Of a DNA stretch of 64,000 nucleotides, positions 48,911-58,544 are shown in pieces. Each line of letters begins with the position of its first letter. The stretch's first letter is position 1. The DNA is from Photobacterium chitinilyticum. Its GTDB lineage: Bacteria; Pseudomonadota; Gammaproteobacteria; Enterobacterales; Vibrionaceae. The stretch is from NCBI RefSeq assembly GCF_004104355.1, contig NZ_RJLM01000004.1:124001-188000 (forward strand). The letters are read 5' to 3'. Below the pieces are notes generated by a model. It saw nothing but the letters and a program-made list of their open reading frames with translations. It did not search any database and was not told where the DNA came from. A program made the translations under genes and the position numbers.

Positions 48911-49972
48911 ATGAGCCTGACATTTGATCCCTCTGAAATGGTTTACCCGTTTCCACCTAAGCCAATGCCGTTGACTGTTGAAGAGCAGCAGTCATACAAA
49001 GAAAAAATCAAAGCCCTGTTGAAGGAAAAAGATGCGGTTTTGGTTGCCCACTACTACACCGATCCTGAGATCCAGGCGTTGGCTGAAGAGACCGGCGGGT
49101 TTGTCGGTGACTCATTGGAAATGGCCAAGTTCGGTAACCAGCATCCAGCGAAAACCCTCGTGATTTGTGGCGTTCGTTTCATGGGTGAGTCGGCAAAAAT
49201 CCTGACACCGGAAAAGCGTGTGCTGATGCCTACTCTGGAGGCCGAGTGCTCTCTGGACTTAGGTTGTCCGGCGGACAAGTTTACCGAGTTTTGCGACGCT
49301 CATCCTGATCATACTGTTGTTGTGTATGCCAACACGTCTGCAGCGGTGAAGGCTCGTGCTGACTGGGTGGTGACATCCAGTATTGCGTTGGAAATTGTAG
49401 AGCACCTTGATAGCGAGGGTACAGATATTATTTGGGGCCCAGACCGTCATCTTGGTTCGTATATTCAGAAGCAGACAGGCGCTGAAATGCTATTGTGGCA
49501 GGGCGAATGTGTCGTTCATGATGAGTTCTCGGCCAAGGCGCTTCGTGATATGAAGAACTTGTACCCTGATGCAGCTATTCTTGTTCACCCCGAGTCGCCA
49601 GCTGCGGTTGTGGCACTGGCAGACGCCGTTGGCTCGACCAGCCAGCTGATCAAAGCGGCGAAGACGCTGCCGAATAAACAGCTGATTGTCGCGACCGATA
49701 AGGGCATTTTCTTCAAGATGCAGCAAATGGTTCCGGAGAAGGAGCTGATCGAAGCGCCGACCGCTGGTGCAGGCGCTACTTGCCGCAGCTGTGCGCATTG
49801 CCCGTGGATGGCAATGAATGGCCTTCAGGCCATTGAACAGGGGCTGCGTGAAGGTGGCGAACTGCATGAGATTTTTGTGGATGAGTCATTGCGTGAAAAA
49901 TCGCTTATCCCACTGAATCGTATGCTCGATTTCGCGGCAGAATTGCAATTGAAAGTGAAAGGTAACGCATAA
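48911..49972 (+). CDS. nadA: Quinolinate synthase A
   Basis: 353 residues. Condenses iminoaspartate with dihydroxyacetone phosphate to quinolinate in de novo NAD synthesis. The 4Fe-4S ligands align at C113 ([10 protein letters not shown]), C200 (WQGECVVH) and C297 ([11 protein letters not shown]291 and C294 are neighbours). [11 protein letters not shown] is the N-terminal substrate motif. It lies just downstream of tol-pal-cpoB, as in E. coli, but without the tRNA cluster found there. Confidence 0.98.
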   Translation: MSLTFDPSEMVYPFPPKPMPLTVEEQQSYKEKIKALLKEKDAVLVAHYYTDPEIQALAEETGGFVGDSLEMAKFGNQHPAKTLVICGVRFMGESAKILTPEKRVLMPTLEAECSLDLGCPADKFTEFCDAHPDHTVVVYANTSAAVKARADWVVTSSIALEIVEHLDSEGTDIIWGPDRHLGSYIQKQTGAEMLLWQGECVVHDEFSAKALRDMKNLYPDAAILVHPESPAAVVALADAVGSTSQLIKAAKTLPNKQLIVATDKGIFFKMQQMVPEKELIEAPTAGAGATCRSCAHCPWMAMNGLQAIEQGLREGGELHEIFVDESLREKSLIPLNRMLDFAAELQLKVKGNA

Positions 49973-50049
49973 TATTGCGGTATCTTTAAGAGTACAAATG
50001 GCGGCCTTATGGTCGCCATTTTTTGTTGATTGGTGCGAGGATTGAAAAA

Positions 50050-50907
50050 ATGAGCCATACGATGTTAACCGTGGCATTGCCGATTGCACTCGCATGGATG
50101 ATGTATTGTGTAGGGCTAACGCTGTCGACCGCTGACTTTAAGCGGGTCGGACAATATCCGGGGCGGGTGTTGCTCGGCTTGAGTATTCAATTGCTTGGCT
50201 TGCCGCTGCTGGCATTTGCGATGATTCGGCTGTTTGCTCTGCCGGAGCCTGTGGCAATTGGTTTATGGCTATTGGCGTTGGCACCGGGTGGAGCCTCCTC
50301 TAATGCGATTACCCATATGAGTGGGGGGGACTCGGCACTCTCAATCACGATGACGGCAATAAGCAGCCTGATTATTCCGCTTAGCCTGCCGGTTATGCTG
50401 GCTTTGGTTGTGCCGGACACGCAGCTTATATTCCCACTAAAGACCGCTATCTTACAGCTTACGGCGGTAACATTGGTCCCGGTGCTATTGGGAATGGCCA
50501 CTAGGCATTGGGCGACAGGGGAGTGGTTTGAGCGTTTTTCTCCGTTTGCCAACCGTTCGGCACTCGGTGCGCTGTTTCTTACTGTGATGGTAACGCTTGC
50601 TGCCAATACCGGGGTGTTTCACCAGCTTTTTTCTGTCGCATCGGTGGCTGCTGTCAGTTTGTGCGTAGCAGGAATGCTGCTGGGGGCTTCTGCAGCAAAA
50701 ATGTTTCGTGGTGATAAGGTGCTGGTAAAAACGATGGCAATTGAAGTGGGGGTCCAAAATGCAGGTACTGCTATTTTTGTTGCCGTGGTACAGCTGCAAA
50801 GACCAGAGTTGGCATTGACACCGTTATTGTATGGGGTGCTCATGAACTTACCGGCTTTTGTGATGATCTACTTCTTCCAGCGGCGAAAACTGGCCAGAGC
50901 TTGTTAG
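50050..50907 (+). CDS. Bile acid:sodium symporter (BASS) family transporter
   Basis: 285 residues with about nine or ten hydrophobic helices. The APGGASSNAITHMSGGDSALS segment is the crossover motif of the BASS/SBF family (usually APGG.SSN), and EVGVQNAGTAIFVAVV is the second crossover. Probably Na+-coupled uptake of an organic anion (bile acid, pantoate, keto acid are known for relatives); substrate not deducible. ATG at 50050 preferred over an in-frame start at 50023 because GAGG lies upstream. Confidence 0.85.
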   Translation: MSHTMLTVALPIALAWMMYCVGLTLSTADFKRVGQYPGRVLLGLSIQLLGLPLLAFAMIRLFALPEPVAIGLWLLALAPGGASSNAITHMSGGDSALSITMTAISSLIIPLSLPVMLALVVPDTQLIFPLKTAILQLTAVTLVPVLLGMATRHWATGEWFERFSPFANRSALGALFLTVMVTLAANTGVFHQLFSVASVAAVSLCVAGMLLGASAAKMFRGDKVLVKTMAIEVGVQNAGTAIFVAVVQLQRPELALTPLLYGVLMNLPAFVMIYFFQRRKLARAC

Positions 50908-50982
50908 CATTCAGAGGTGACGGTCTTCAGAAGTGCAAGTGTTTAGAGATGATTGGCTTGATGGATAGCCGGTAACATCGGT

Positions 50983-51015
50983 AGAAAGAAAGAGATGCAG
51001 TAGTTGCTGCATCTC
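50983..51015 (-). terminator. Likely terminator of the UPF0149 gene
   Basis: Minus strand GAGATGCAG / CTGCATCTC with 6-nt loop followed by TTTCTTTCT; 53 bp after the stop codon. Confidence 0.65.
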
Positions 51016-51067
51016 GTCATTATTCAGGATCTTGCCCAGTACTAAAGTCTCAATACTGCTTTTAGGA

Positions 51068-51643
51068 TTATTGTTCTTGTGCCAGAGCGTGTCCGCGCAG
51101 TGTCAGGCCACATAGCATGGTCGGAACGGAGGTAAAGATTTCTTCGAACTGTGCCAGGCCGTCAGCGCCTTCCTGGGATAGGGCTTCCATGGCATTTTCA
51201 GGATCGTAAAGCAGGCTGAAACACAGCAAAACACCACCGAGTAATGCATTGTCCTCGCTGCCTTCCGGCATGATCGTATCCCAATCGTCACGAGCAAGCT
51301 GCCAGCCTTGTAGTATACCCTCAGCAAGCTCTCGGGTTGCATCAGAAACCAGCTCTTTGTCGTCAAGCTCACAGCCTTCAGGCCATTGCCATTGTCCTGT
51401 CAGCAATTCTTCTCGGCTTTGATTCCACATATTGACGATTGCGTTGGCGTAGGTCTCAAGCTCTTGATGGCTTTCAAACGGGGAGGTTTCATCACCGCCC
51501 CAGAGAAAGGCTAGCCACTCGGACGGATCAATCAGGTGCGGGGCTGCCGCCATTGCGGTGACAAAGCCGCGAGTTTGAGCTTCAGACAAGAGCTGTTCGG
51601 CTAGTTGTGGGTTTTGCAGTAACTCACTTAGAGGAGCAGACAT
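51068..51643 (-). CDS. UPF0149 (YgfB/YecA) family protein
   Basis: 191 residues, acidic, soluble. The pattern of GFVTAMAAAPHLIDPSEWLAFLWGGD at the start and EFAEGILQGW-like (RELAEGILQGWQLARDDW) in the middle is that of the UPF0149 family, in which YecA members carry an extra SEC-C tail that is absent here. Function not established; in Pseudomonas a YgfB member affects gene regulation and beta-lactam response, which I mention only as context. An 11-bp perfect inverted repeat precedes it. Confidence 0.8.
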   Translation of the reverse strand: MSAPLSELLQNPQLAEQLLSEAQTRGFVTAMAAAPHLIDPSEWLAFLWGGDETSPFESHQELETYANAIVNMWNQSREELLTGQWQWPEGCELDDKELVSDATRELAEGILQGWQLARDDWDTIMPEGSEDNALLGGVLLCFSLLYDPENAMEALSQEGADGLAQFEEIFTSVPTMLCGLTLRGHALAQEQ

Positions 51644-51674
51644 AGTACAATCTCAGTTTAGTAATGTGTCTTTC

Positions 51675-51705
51675 CTTTATGCCAATTATTGTATTTGGCA
51701 TAAAG
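51675..51705. repeat. Perfect 11-bp inverted repeat in the leader of the UPF0149 gene
   Basis: CTTTATGCCAA (51675-51685), 9-nt centre, TTGGCATAAAG (51695-51705). It ends 32 bp before the start codon and has no U tract on either strand, so it is more like an operator or a leader hairpin than a terminator. Confidence 0.7.
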
Positions 51706-51851
51706 TGTTAACAGAAATAGATAGAATAGTTGCTAGGTGGGCTATTGTAGCAGCCTAGGTACTTCTGCACAGCTTCACCGGTGCTTTTATCGAGGCAAGT
51801 GCCTATATCGTTGTAATAATATACTTCTATTGGGGGATTTCTTGATTTTTA

Positions 51852-51880
51852 TTGACCTTGTGCTGTCAGGGCACTATAGT
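51852..51880 (+). promoter_or_regulatory. tRNA-Ser promoter
   Basis: TTGACC (51852-51857), 17-bp spacer, TATAGT (51875-51880), followed by a GC-rich discriminator AGCGCTCC typical of stringently controlled stable RNA promoters. Confidence 0.85.
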
Positions 51881-51937
51881 AGCGCTCCGTTGAGAAATTA
51901 GCTTCTTGCTATAAGTTTTATAACTCAACAACAATTT

Positions 51938-52025
51938 GGTGAGGTGTCCGAGTGGCTGAAGGAGCACGCCTGGAAAGTGTGTATACGGCAACGTATCGAG
52001 GGTTCGAATCCCTCCCTCACCGCCA
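51938..52025 (+). tRNA. tRNA-Ser (anticodon GGA)
   Basis: 88 nt with encoded CCA. Acceptor stem GGTGAGG / CCTCACC, discriminator G, T-arm GGTTCGAATCC, a long variable arm (class II tRNA) and anticodon loop CTGGAAA with GGA at 51972-51974. Nearly identical to E. coli serW/serX. Own promoter and terminator. Confidence 0.98.
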
Positions 52026-52032
52026 TATATAG

Positions 52033-52058
52033 AAAAGCCGCCTGATGGGCGGCTTTTT
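52033..52058 (+). terminator. tRNA-Ser terminator
   Basis: AAAAGCCGCC / GGCGGCTTTT hairpin with T5, 7 bp after CCA. Confidence 0.93.
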
Positions 52059-52911
52059 GCTATCTTAAAGAAAATCCCCTGCTAATTTATTTTACCTGCT
52101 TGCTCTCTTTGTTTTCTCATCGATCACTAATTAATTTACTACTTACAAGTCTGTCATCAACAAATCGTACTCTTTGTTCGATCTTATTATCGTAATGTCT
52201 TAATTACGCCCTATTGCTGAAATAATAACTCATTATTGTAGTTAACTTTCAGTGTTAAAACTGGGTTAATTTGGGGTTTTGTGGATGTTTCGGCTAGGAA
52301 TATCATGAAAATGAACTGAACATTGATTCGAATGTATATCAGATCCTGCGTGATAACAGCAACTATGATCGCAAGAAGCGAGAAATGTATTCTTACAAGG
52401 TTAAATGTGTTTAATAGTCCGTAAAATTTCGGTTAATAGTGGTTTTTTATTGTGTTTTTCTAGTCCTTATATATACGCATTTAGACTGTTTGTGTTTATT
52501 TTTACGTTATTAATCAGTTGTTTACAGTTGTGTATTGAGGGTGGTTTTTGCTATTCATTTTCTGTCCTTGAATTTTTTAAGTGTTTAACTGACTACTAAT
52601 GCTAGTTGCTTGGTTGTATCGCTTAACTACCCTGTTAATTGCCATATAAGCAAAGTTAACTGAGTATTTTCTATTAGTTTTATGCCGAAACTTAACGTGC
52701 AGCACGGCAGTGCCGCTTACGTGGTTATTTGTGCCAATTTGTATGGCAAAAGTAGCTGTAAGTTTACCAATTAAATATAACTTTGGTGTTTAATTCTACT
52801 TAAAACCTGTTCTAATACGCAAATCGACTGGTTGTTATTTATTTATCCAGTTAAAGAGTCTGATTAATCTGTTTATTGTGGCCTTATTTACTATTTATAG
52901 GAGTTTGCGGT
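52059..52911. other. AT-rich intergenic stretch downstream of tRNA-Ser, with a coding-like fragment
   Basis: About 850 bp, clearly lower in GC than the surroundings. A frame without a start codon at 52298-52414 reads NIDSNVYQILRDNS and DRKKREMYSYK before a stop; it looks protein-like and could be a decayed gene. A small dyad CGGCA-G-TGCCG is at 52705-52715. No integrase, no repeated tRNA 3' end and no complete gene seen. A 64-codon hydrophobic frame at 52405-52599 has no ribosome site and is not convincing. Confidence 0.5.
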
Positions 52912-53361
52912 ATGTCTGTTAAAGGTCAATTCAATGTGCGAAATGCGGCGGCTGACACCTTTGCTATGGTGGTTTTCAGTTTTATTACCGGCATGTTGAT
53001 TGAGGTGTTCGTGTCGGGGATGACATTTGAACAGTCTTTAGCATCGCGAACGTTATCAATTCCGGTCAATATTGCCATTGCCTGGCCATATGGTGTCTTC
53101 CGTGATTTTGTGATTCGCAGTGGCCACCGTTTGTCACCGGCCAACTGGATGAAAGGTCTGTCCGATATGGTTGCCTTTGTCTTGTTTCAGTCACCGGTCT
53201 ATGCCGCTATTTTGTGGGTTGTCGGTGCGGATGTTGATCAGATAATCACAGCTGTTACCAGTAATGCCGTTATTTCAGGTGCGCTTGGTGTGGTTTACGG
53301 CCTATTCCTAGATAGTTGTCGTCGTATGTTCCGCGTGCCGGGCTATTACCAACAAGCATAA
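52912..53361 (+). CDS. alaE: L-alanine exporter AlaE
   Basis: 149 residues, the same length as E. coli AlaE. Four hydrophobic segments in the inner membrane; conserved blocks [61 protein letters not shown] and [13 protein letters not shown]. Exports L-alanine using the proton gradient. Start at 52912 chosen because TAGGAG lies 8 bases upstream; the frame is open 12 codons further. Confidence 0.95.
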   Translation: MSVKGQFNVRNAAADTFAMVVFSFITGMLIEVFVSGMTFEQSLASRTLSIPVNIAIAWPYGVFRDFVIRSGHRLSPANWMKGLSDMVAFVLFQSPVYAAILWVVGADVDQIITAVTSNAVISGALGVVYGLFLDSCRRMFRVPGYYQQA

Positions 53362-53383
53362 CTGTCAATGATGACACTGAACG

Positions 53384-53409
53384 AAAAAAGCTCCTATGGG
53401 AGCTTTTTT
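53384..53409. terminator. alaE terminator
   Basis: AAAAAAGCTCC / GGAGCTTTTTT with TATG loop; symmetrical. Confidence 0.93.
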
Positions 53410-53685
53410 GGTATTTGTGCAGCAGAAATTGTTAGTCAGCATCATATGCAACTAGAGATACATTCCGTTCTTTGTTTTTCTGTTTCTTTTTCATGGTCAT
53501 TTATACTGATGTTGCCTCATTTCTAGCGGAACTAATTGATAGCTATCAATATTTGAACTTCGTCAAGGTTTTGAGTTATATCGTATTCACCTGCACTAAT
53601 CTTCCGATATTCCACAAGTTTGTATGCCTATACTTCAGTATCCCATTAAGGGTGTTTTATTTACTGAAATTGGCAGTGGAACTCT

Positions 53686-54879
53686 ATGAAAAAAAGCTGT
53701 TTTTTCTGGATACCTGTAGGACTTACCATTTTTGCGGCAATTGGAACGGTTTGGCTTGGTCATGCCAGCCCTGTTTCTTGTGTTATTGGTGGTGCATTCG
53801 TCGTCAGTGGCTATCTGGCCGCCTGTTTTCTGCAGTCGGGCCATGACGAGACAATGGCAGAAGTACGGAACCTGCAAAATAGTGAGTTACTTTATAAACA
53901 GCAGCATGCGCAAAAAGAGCTTAAACAGCTGGTTGAGCTGTGTTTGCAAATATTGCCAATCTGGCAGAGGCAGCTTTGTACCGTAAGGTTGCAGACAGAA
54001 ACTGAAATTACGGCGTTGTCAGAACGTTTTACAGAAATTATCAACGAACTGGATCTGGCTGTCACAGAGTCCCAGCATGTCGCGGGCGGTGGGAGCGAGA
54101 ATAGTGAAAGCGGGGTGCTTGCGGTTCTCAATGACAGTGAACGGCAGCTGGATCAGGTTATTGATCTGCTTCGCTCAACGATGCAGGCCAAAGAGGAAAT
54201 GTTGGCCCAGGTTCGTCATCTGGCGAGTTATACCGAAGAACTCGACAGTATGGCTCTCGATGTTGCCAAGATTGCCGAGCAAACTAACTTGTTGGCTCTG
54301 AATGCAGCCATAGAGGCGGCAAGAGCGGGCGATCAGGGACGCGGGTTTGCCGTTGTAGCAGGCGAGGTACGCAAGCTGTCACAGCTTTCGGGAGAAACGG
54401 GCAAACATATCCGTGACAAGGTTTTGCTGATAAATCAGGCCATGGCCGATACCGTGAACATTGCCGAACAGAGCGCCCGGCAAGATGCTCAGGCCGAGGC
54501 GGCTTCAGAAACCAATATCGAATCTATTCTGGCTAATTTCAAACAACTCGCTTCCGAGTTGAGTAACTCGACCTCATTGCTTCAAGATAAAAACATGGAT
54601 ATTCAGCAGGAAATTTCCGGTGTTATTGTTTCGCTGCAGTTCCAGGATCGTGCCAGTCAAATTATTACCCAAGTAGAGATGAACCTGGACAAGCTGCAGG
54701 CTGAGATCACCGATTATGAGTCCGAGCAGCATAATGATGACGAAGCACACCGACTTGATGTCACCAACTGGCTCAATGAAATGAAGCGCGACTATGTCGC
54801 TCAGGAACAGCACCTCAATCATGAAAAAGACGAGGCGAATACCATGTCTTCACAAGATAGCGAGATCACTTTCTTTTAA
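53686..54879 (+). CDS. Small membrane-anchored chemoreceptor (MCP), first gene of che cluster
   Basis: 397 residues. Two closely spaced hydrophobic helices (about 9-25 and 31-49) form a hairpin without periplasmic domain; the rest is cytoplasmic coiled coil with the MCP signalling tip at about 195-230 ([20 protein letters not shown], then [17 protein letters not shown]). C-terminal to this is a segment [19 protein letters not shown] resembling those in CheZ-like/AlkN-type receptors, and no methylation pentapeptide. Immediately precedes cheY (15 bp), so it probably reports to this cluster. Weak ribosome site (GGAA). Confidence 0.88.
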   Translation: MKKSCFFWIPVGLTIFAAIGTVWLGHASPVSCVIGGAFVVSGYLAACFLQSGHDETMAEVRNLQNSELLYKQQHAQKELKQLVELCLQILPIWQRQLCTVRLQTETEITALSERFTEIINELDLAVTESQHVAGGGSENSESGVLAVLNDSERQLDQVIDLLRSTMQAKEEMLAQVRHLASYTEELDSMALDVAKIAEQTNLLALNAAIEAARAGDQGRGFAVVAGEVRKLSQLSGETGKHIRDKVLLINQAMADTVNIAEQSARQDAQAEAASETNIESILANFKQLASELSNSTSLLQDKNMDIQQEISGVIVSLQFQDRASQIITQVEMNLDKLQAEITDYESEQHNDDEAHRLDVTNWLNEMKRDYVAQEQHLNHEKDEANTMSSQDSEITFF

Positions 54880-54894
54880 CCCCCGGAGAGTTCT

Positions 54895-55263
54895 ATGGCT
54901 AAGACAATTTTGATTTTGGATGATTCGGCGCCGATTCGTCAGGTCGTTGGGATTGCCCTCAGAGGTGCTGGCTATGAGGTGATTGAAGCAAAGGATGGCA
55001 TTGATGGCATCGATAAACTCGATGGTCAGAAGCTGAACTTGATCATTACTGACATCAATATGCCGAGGATGGATGGGATCACTTTCGTGAAAGAGGTGAA
55101 GAAGATGCCGCGATATAAATTTACCCCCATCATCATACTGACAACGGAATCACAGGATAACAAAAAGCAGGAAGGCAGGGCGGCGGGAGCCAAAGCCTGG
55201 GTTGTTAAGCCGTTCCAGCCTTCTCAGTTGCTAGATGCCGTCGCCAAGCTGATTTTACCGTGA
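54895..55263 (+). CDS. cheY: CheY-like single-domain response regulator
   Basis: 122 residues, receiver domain only. Acidic pocket D9/D10 (ILDDSAPIR), phosphoacceptor D53 (ITDINMPRMDG), T83/T84 (ILTTES) and K105 (VVKPFQPSQL). Cytoplasmic output of CheA. It is more like the CheY of secondary clusters (PRYKFTPIIILTTESQD) than the flagellar E. coli CheY, so motor control is not certain. Between MCP and STAS genes. Confidence 0.93.
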   Translation: MAKTILILDDSAPIRQVVGIALRGAGYEVIEAKDGIDGIDKLDGQKLNLIITDINMPRMDGITFVKEVKKMPRYKFTPIIILTTESQDNKKQEGRAAGAKAWVVKPFQPSQLLDAVAKLILP

Positions 55264-55276
55264 GTGGGAGCTGCTT

Positions 55277-55588
55277 ATGGACATCACTATTACGCAGGAG
55301 CAGGCAGGGTCGGAGTGCAAGCTAAGCCTTAGCGGTGAAATGTCAATTTATACGGCTGCGGAGCTAAAGCCGCGCTTATTGGCTTATTTACGCGATGCTC
55401 AATCATTATCAATGGATCTTTCGGAAGTGAGTGAGCTAGATACCGCCGGATTGCAGCTTTTATGGCTGTGTCAGCAAGACGCCGCGATAACAGGTAAGAC
55501 GTTTGCTATTACCGGTACCAGCGCTGCTGTTATGGAATCCATCACTTTATTGCGACTTGAAGCGGCGTTTGGCATGCAGCCTGTGTAA
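55277..55588 (+). CDS. STAS-domain protein of the che cluster
   Basis: 103 residues, single STAS (anti-sigma antagonist-like) domain: KLSLSGEMSIYTAAELKPRL then SMDLSEVSELDTAGLQLLWL. The residue normally phosphorylated in such domains (Ser/Thr after D in DSSG/DTAG) would be the Thr of DTAG. No kinase or phosphatase of the SpoIIAB/RsbU type is adjacent. Short STAS genes between cheY and cheA are a feature of some Vibrio and Shewanella-type clusters; function in them is unclear to me. Ribosome site GGGAG. Confidence 0.85.
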   Translation: MDITITQEQAGSECKLSLSGEMSIYTAAELKPRLLAYLRDAQSLSMDLSEVSELDTAGLQLLWLCQQDAAITGKTFAITGTSAAVMESITLLRLEAAFGMQPV

Positions 55589-55626
55589 CAGGCCAATTTT
55601 CATTGTTCCATGGTCTAGGAGGGAAA

Positions 55627-57834
55627 ATGGAAGAGATGGAACATATCCGAGAAATGTTTATCGACGAGAGTCTGGATTTGCTCCAGGAGATGGAATCGGC
55701 ATTAAACCAGTTAAAAGCTGCCCCCGAAAATGCTGAGATGCTCAATCTGGTATTTCGGGCCGCGCACACTATCAAGGGATCTGCCGGGTTGTTTGGCGAT
55801 GATGGTTATGACGCGATTGTTTCCTTTACCCATACGGTAGAAAACGTGCTGGCCCAGGTCAGATCCGGTGAGCGCGCTTGTGATGACGACCTGATCCTGA
55901 CGCTTCTGGATTGTCGTGATCATATTGAAAGCTTGATTGAGCAGCTTAATATTGATGATGCATCAAGCAGTCAGGAACTGGTACAGCAAGGCCAGGGATT
56001 ATTGGTTCAGCTGGCTGGTTCGACAGTGTTGCCGCCATTGGAGCAAGATACAGAAGACAATACGACACTTGTTCAGGGCGTGAGTGGCCGCGTTGCTGTT
56101 AATGCCTACTGGCACATTTCTCTGCGATTTGGAGAAAATGTACTGAGAAATGGAATGGACCCTCTGTCATTTCTACGTTACCTCAGCTCTTTAGGAGATA
56201 TTGTCGAACTTGTTTCCCTCTTCAGTTTACCCGGCAGTACCATTATGGATCCCGAGTCCTGCTATCTTGGCCTGGAACTGCAGCTGGACAGTGATGCTGA
56301 TCAGGCAACCTTGATGTCAGTATTTGAGTTTGTTGCTGACGAGTGCCAAATTCATATTATCCCCCCTCATAGCGATCTTCATGAATATGTATTGTTAATT
56401 AATGACTTAGAACAAGAATCTTCCGAATTAGGCTCGGTGTTGGTACGCTGTGGTGCGCTGACGCAAGATGAGTTAGCACATGTATTAGATCCGCCCCAAC
56501 CGCTAAACCAGCTTGTACTTCCTGTTGCCGAACCAAAACTACTCGACTCAGAGCTATCGGCTAGCAATATTCCGGATAATGAGCCGGATTTATCGTCTCA
56601 GGCGATAGCACCAAAAAATATATCGGCAAACGTGCTAGAGCATAAGCGCCAGGAAAGTCGCAGCCTGCGGGTTGATGCCCATAAGCTAGATCAGCTGATT
56701 AACCTGGTGGGCGAGCTGGTTATTGCCGGCGCCAATACGAGTTTGCTTGCGAAGCAAAATGGTGATCCGGAATTGGTTGAATCAAGTGCGGCCGTTTCTT
56801 TGCTGGTGGAAGAGATAAGAGGCTTGTCGCTGCACCTGAGAATGATACCGATAGATGAGACGTTTAAGCGCTTTCATCGTGTGGTAAGGGAAATCAGCCG
56901 AGACTTAGACAAAGATATCCGACTGAAGATTGAAGGTGGGGAGACCGAACTTGATAAGGGCGTAGTCGAAAAAATCAGTGACCCGTTGATGCACCTGGTC
57001 AGAAATGCCATAGATCACGGCATTGAAGCCAAAGAGGACAGGATCGGAAAAGGTAAACCTGCAGCAGGTACGATTACCTTACGAGCATATTACGATTCGG
57101 GCAGTATAGTGATTGAAGTTTGTGATGACGGTGGAGGTATTGATCCGGCCAAGGTTCGAACCAAAGCTATCGAGAGCGAATTGATTAGTGCAGAGCAAAC
57201 ACTGAGTGAGAAAGAAATACTGAGGCTGATTCTAGAGGCCGGTTTAACTACCAAAACGACAGTAAGTGACCTCTCGGGAAGAGGAGTCGGTATGGATGTG
57301 GTTAAGCGAAATATAGAAGCACTACAAGGCAGTATCGAAGTAGAAAGCGAAGTGGGTGAAGGCTCTTTGCTACGTCTGCGTCTTCCTTTGACGCTCTCTA
57401 TTATTGACGGTTTTGCCGTCGGCGTGGGGGCCTCCAGCTATGTTATCCCTCTTGATGCTGTTATTGAGTGTATCGAGTACAACGAACAGCACAGTAAAAA
57501 TGGCAATTACGTCAATCTTCGGGGGGAAATTTTGCCCTTTATCAACCTGAGGCAACAGTTTAAAGAGAGCCATATTGACGTTAAGCAGCGAAATATTGTC
57601 GTGGTACAAAGCGGTGAGCAAAAAGCGGGATTTGTTGTTGACCAGTTGCAGGGCGAGCTGCAAACCGTGATTAAACCGTTGAGCAAAATATTCTCGCACC
57701 TTAGCGGGATCAGTGGCTCAACCATTTTAGGGAGTGGAGAAGTGGCGATGATCCTCGATGTCCCTGCCTTGATTAGAGAGGCAGAAACGCGTCGATCACC
57801 TTGTCATGTCGGGTGTGAAGAGGTGGTGCCATAG
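55627..57834 (+). CDS. cheA: Chemotaxis histidine kinase CheA
   Basis: 735 residues. Hpt domain (1-105) with phosphorylated H47 (FRAAHTIKGSAGLFG), a long central region (about 150-340), dimerisation helices (RVDAHKLDQLINLVGELVI), HATPase domain with N box DPLMHLVRNAIDHGIE, DDGGGIDP and DLSGRGVGMDVVKRNI, then a C-terminal CheW-like domain. Start at 55627 has AGGAGGG upstream. Autophosphorylates under receptor control and passes phosphate to CheY and CheB. The P2 region differs from E. coli. Confidence 0.96.
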   Translation: MEEMEHIREMFIDESLDLLQEMESALNQLKAAPENAEMLNLVFRAAHTIKGSAGLFGDDGYDAIVSFTHTVENVLAQVRSGERACDDDLILTLLDCRDHIESLIEQLNIDDASSSQELVQQGQGLLVQLAGSTVLPPLEQDTEDNTTLVQGVSGRVAVNAYWHISLRFGENVLRNGMDPLSFLRYLSSLGDIVELVSLFSLPGSTIMDPESCYLGLELQLDSDADQATLMSVFEFVADECQIHIIPPHSDLHEYVLLINDLEQESSELGSVLVRCGALTQDELAHVLDPPQPLNQLVLPVAEPKLLDSELSASNIPDNEPDLSSQAIAPKNISANVLEHKRQESRSLRVDAHKLDQLINLVGELVIAGANTSLLAKQNGDPELVESSAAVSLLVEEIRGLSLHLRMIPIDETFKRFHRVVREISRDLDKDIRLKIEGGETELDKGVVEKISDPLMHLVRNAIDHGIEAKEDRIGKGKPAAGTITLRAYYDSGSIVIEVCDDGGGIDPAKVRTKAIESELISAEQTLSEKEILRLILEAGLTTKTTVSDLSGRGVGMDVVKRNIEALQGSIEVESEVGEGSLLRLRLPLTLSIIDGFAVGVGASSYVIPLDAVIECIEYNEQHSKNGNYVNLRGEILPFINLRQQFKESHIDVKQRNIVVVQSGEQKAGFVVDQLQGELQTVIKPLSKIFSHLSGISGSTILGSGEVAMILDVPALIREAETRRSPCHVGCEEVVP

Positions 57835-57920
57835 GCCTAGGAGTACGGTAAGCCGAAGTACTTATAAAGGTACGGATAAATGGGAATATGGCCCGGATGC
57901 AGCGCACTAAGGGGGGCGTA

Positions 57921-58451
57921 ATGACGCAAAGTTTAACTCTGGCAACGCCCAGAAGCCAAGAGGACAAAGGTGTGGACACGACATTGGAGCAACAGCAGTT
58001 TTTGACGTTCTTACTTCGAGAGGAGCTGTTTGGCATCAATATCCGTCCGATTAAGGAAATCATCGAGTATGGCCAGCTGACCGTGGTGCCTATGGTGCCT
58101 GAGTTCGTCCGCGGCGTGATCAATGTTCGGGGCAACGTTGTACCCATTATTGATTTGGCCTTGCGCTTTGGCTGGCCAACTACGTTAGTGACCAAGCGGA
58201 GCTGCATCGTGATTGTCGAGGTGGAAAGCGAAGGCGAACGCATTGAAATCGGAGTGGTTGTCGATGCAGTAAGCGAAGTTCTTGATATTCCTCTGGCAGA
58301 TATTGAGCCCGCGCCCAGTTTTGGGGCTAGGCTCCGGACAGATTTTATCGAAGGGATGGGAAAAGTGAATGATGAATTTATCGTGTTGCTAAATGTCGGC
58401 CGGGTGCTGTCAGTCGATGAGTTGTCTTCGCTTGAGGCGTTACAAGAATAG
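57921..58451 (+). CDS. cheW: Chemotaxis coupling protein CheW
   Basis: 176 residues, single CheW domain (about 25-165): FLTFLLREELFGINIRPIKEII, PEFVRGVINVRGNVVPIIDLALRFG and GVVVDAVSEVLDIP. Links receptors to CheA. ATG at 57921 is preferred over a start at 57888 because AAGGGGGGC is upstream. Confidence 0.95.
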   Translation: MTQSLTLATPRSQEDKGVDTTLEQQQFLTFLLREELFGINIRPIKEIIEYGQLTVVPMVPEFVRGVINVRGNVVPIIDLALRFGWPTTLVTKRSCIVIVEVESEGERIEIGVVVDAVSEVLDIPLADIEPAPSFGARLRTDFIEGMGKVNDEFIVLLNVGRVLSVDELSSLEALQE

Positions 58452-58544
58452 CCATCCTGATGCTGCAGCTGTTGGCAAAAACAGGCTGTAAAAACAGGTA
58501 CTTTTGAATGAATAATAACCGGAATAAGAATCCAGGGAGGCGTT

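Noticed and set aside
51938-52911. Integrated element at tRNA-Ser
   Set aside because: No integrase and no second copy of the tRNA 3' end in the window; only a short coding-like fragment remains.
53472-53846. 124-codon frame overlapping the first MCP of the che cluster
   Set aside because: Its second half is the out-of-frame reading of the MCP start and the first half is Phe-rich low-GC sequence without a ribosome site.
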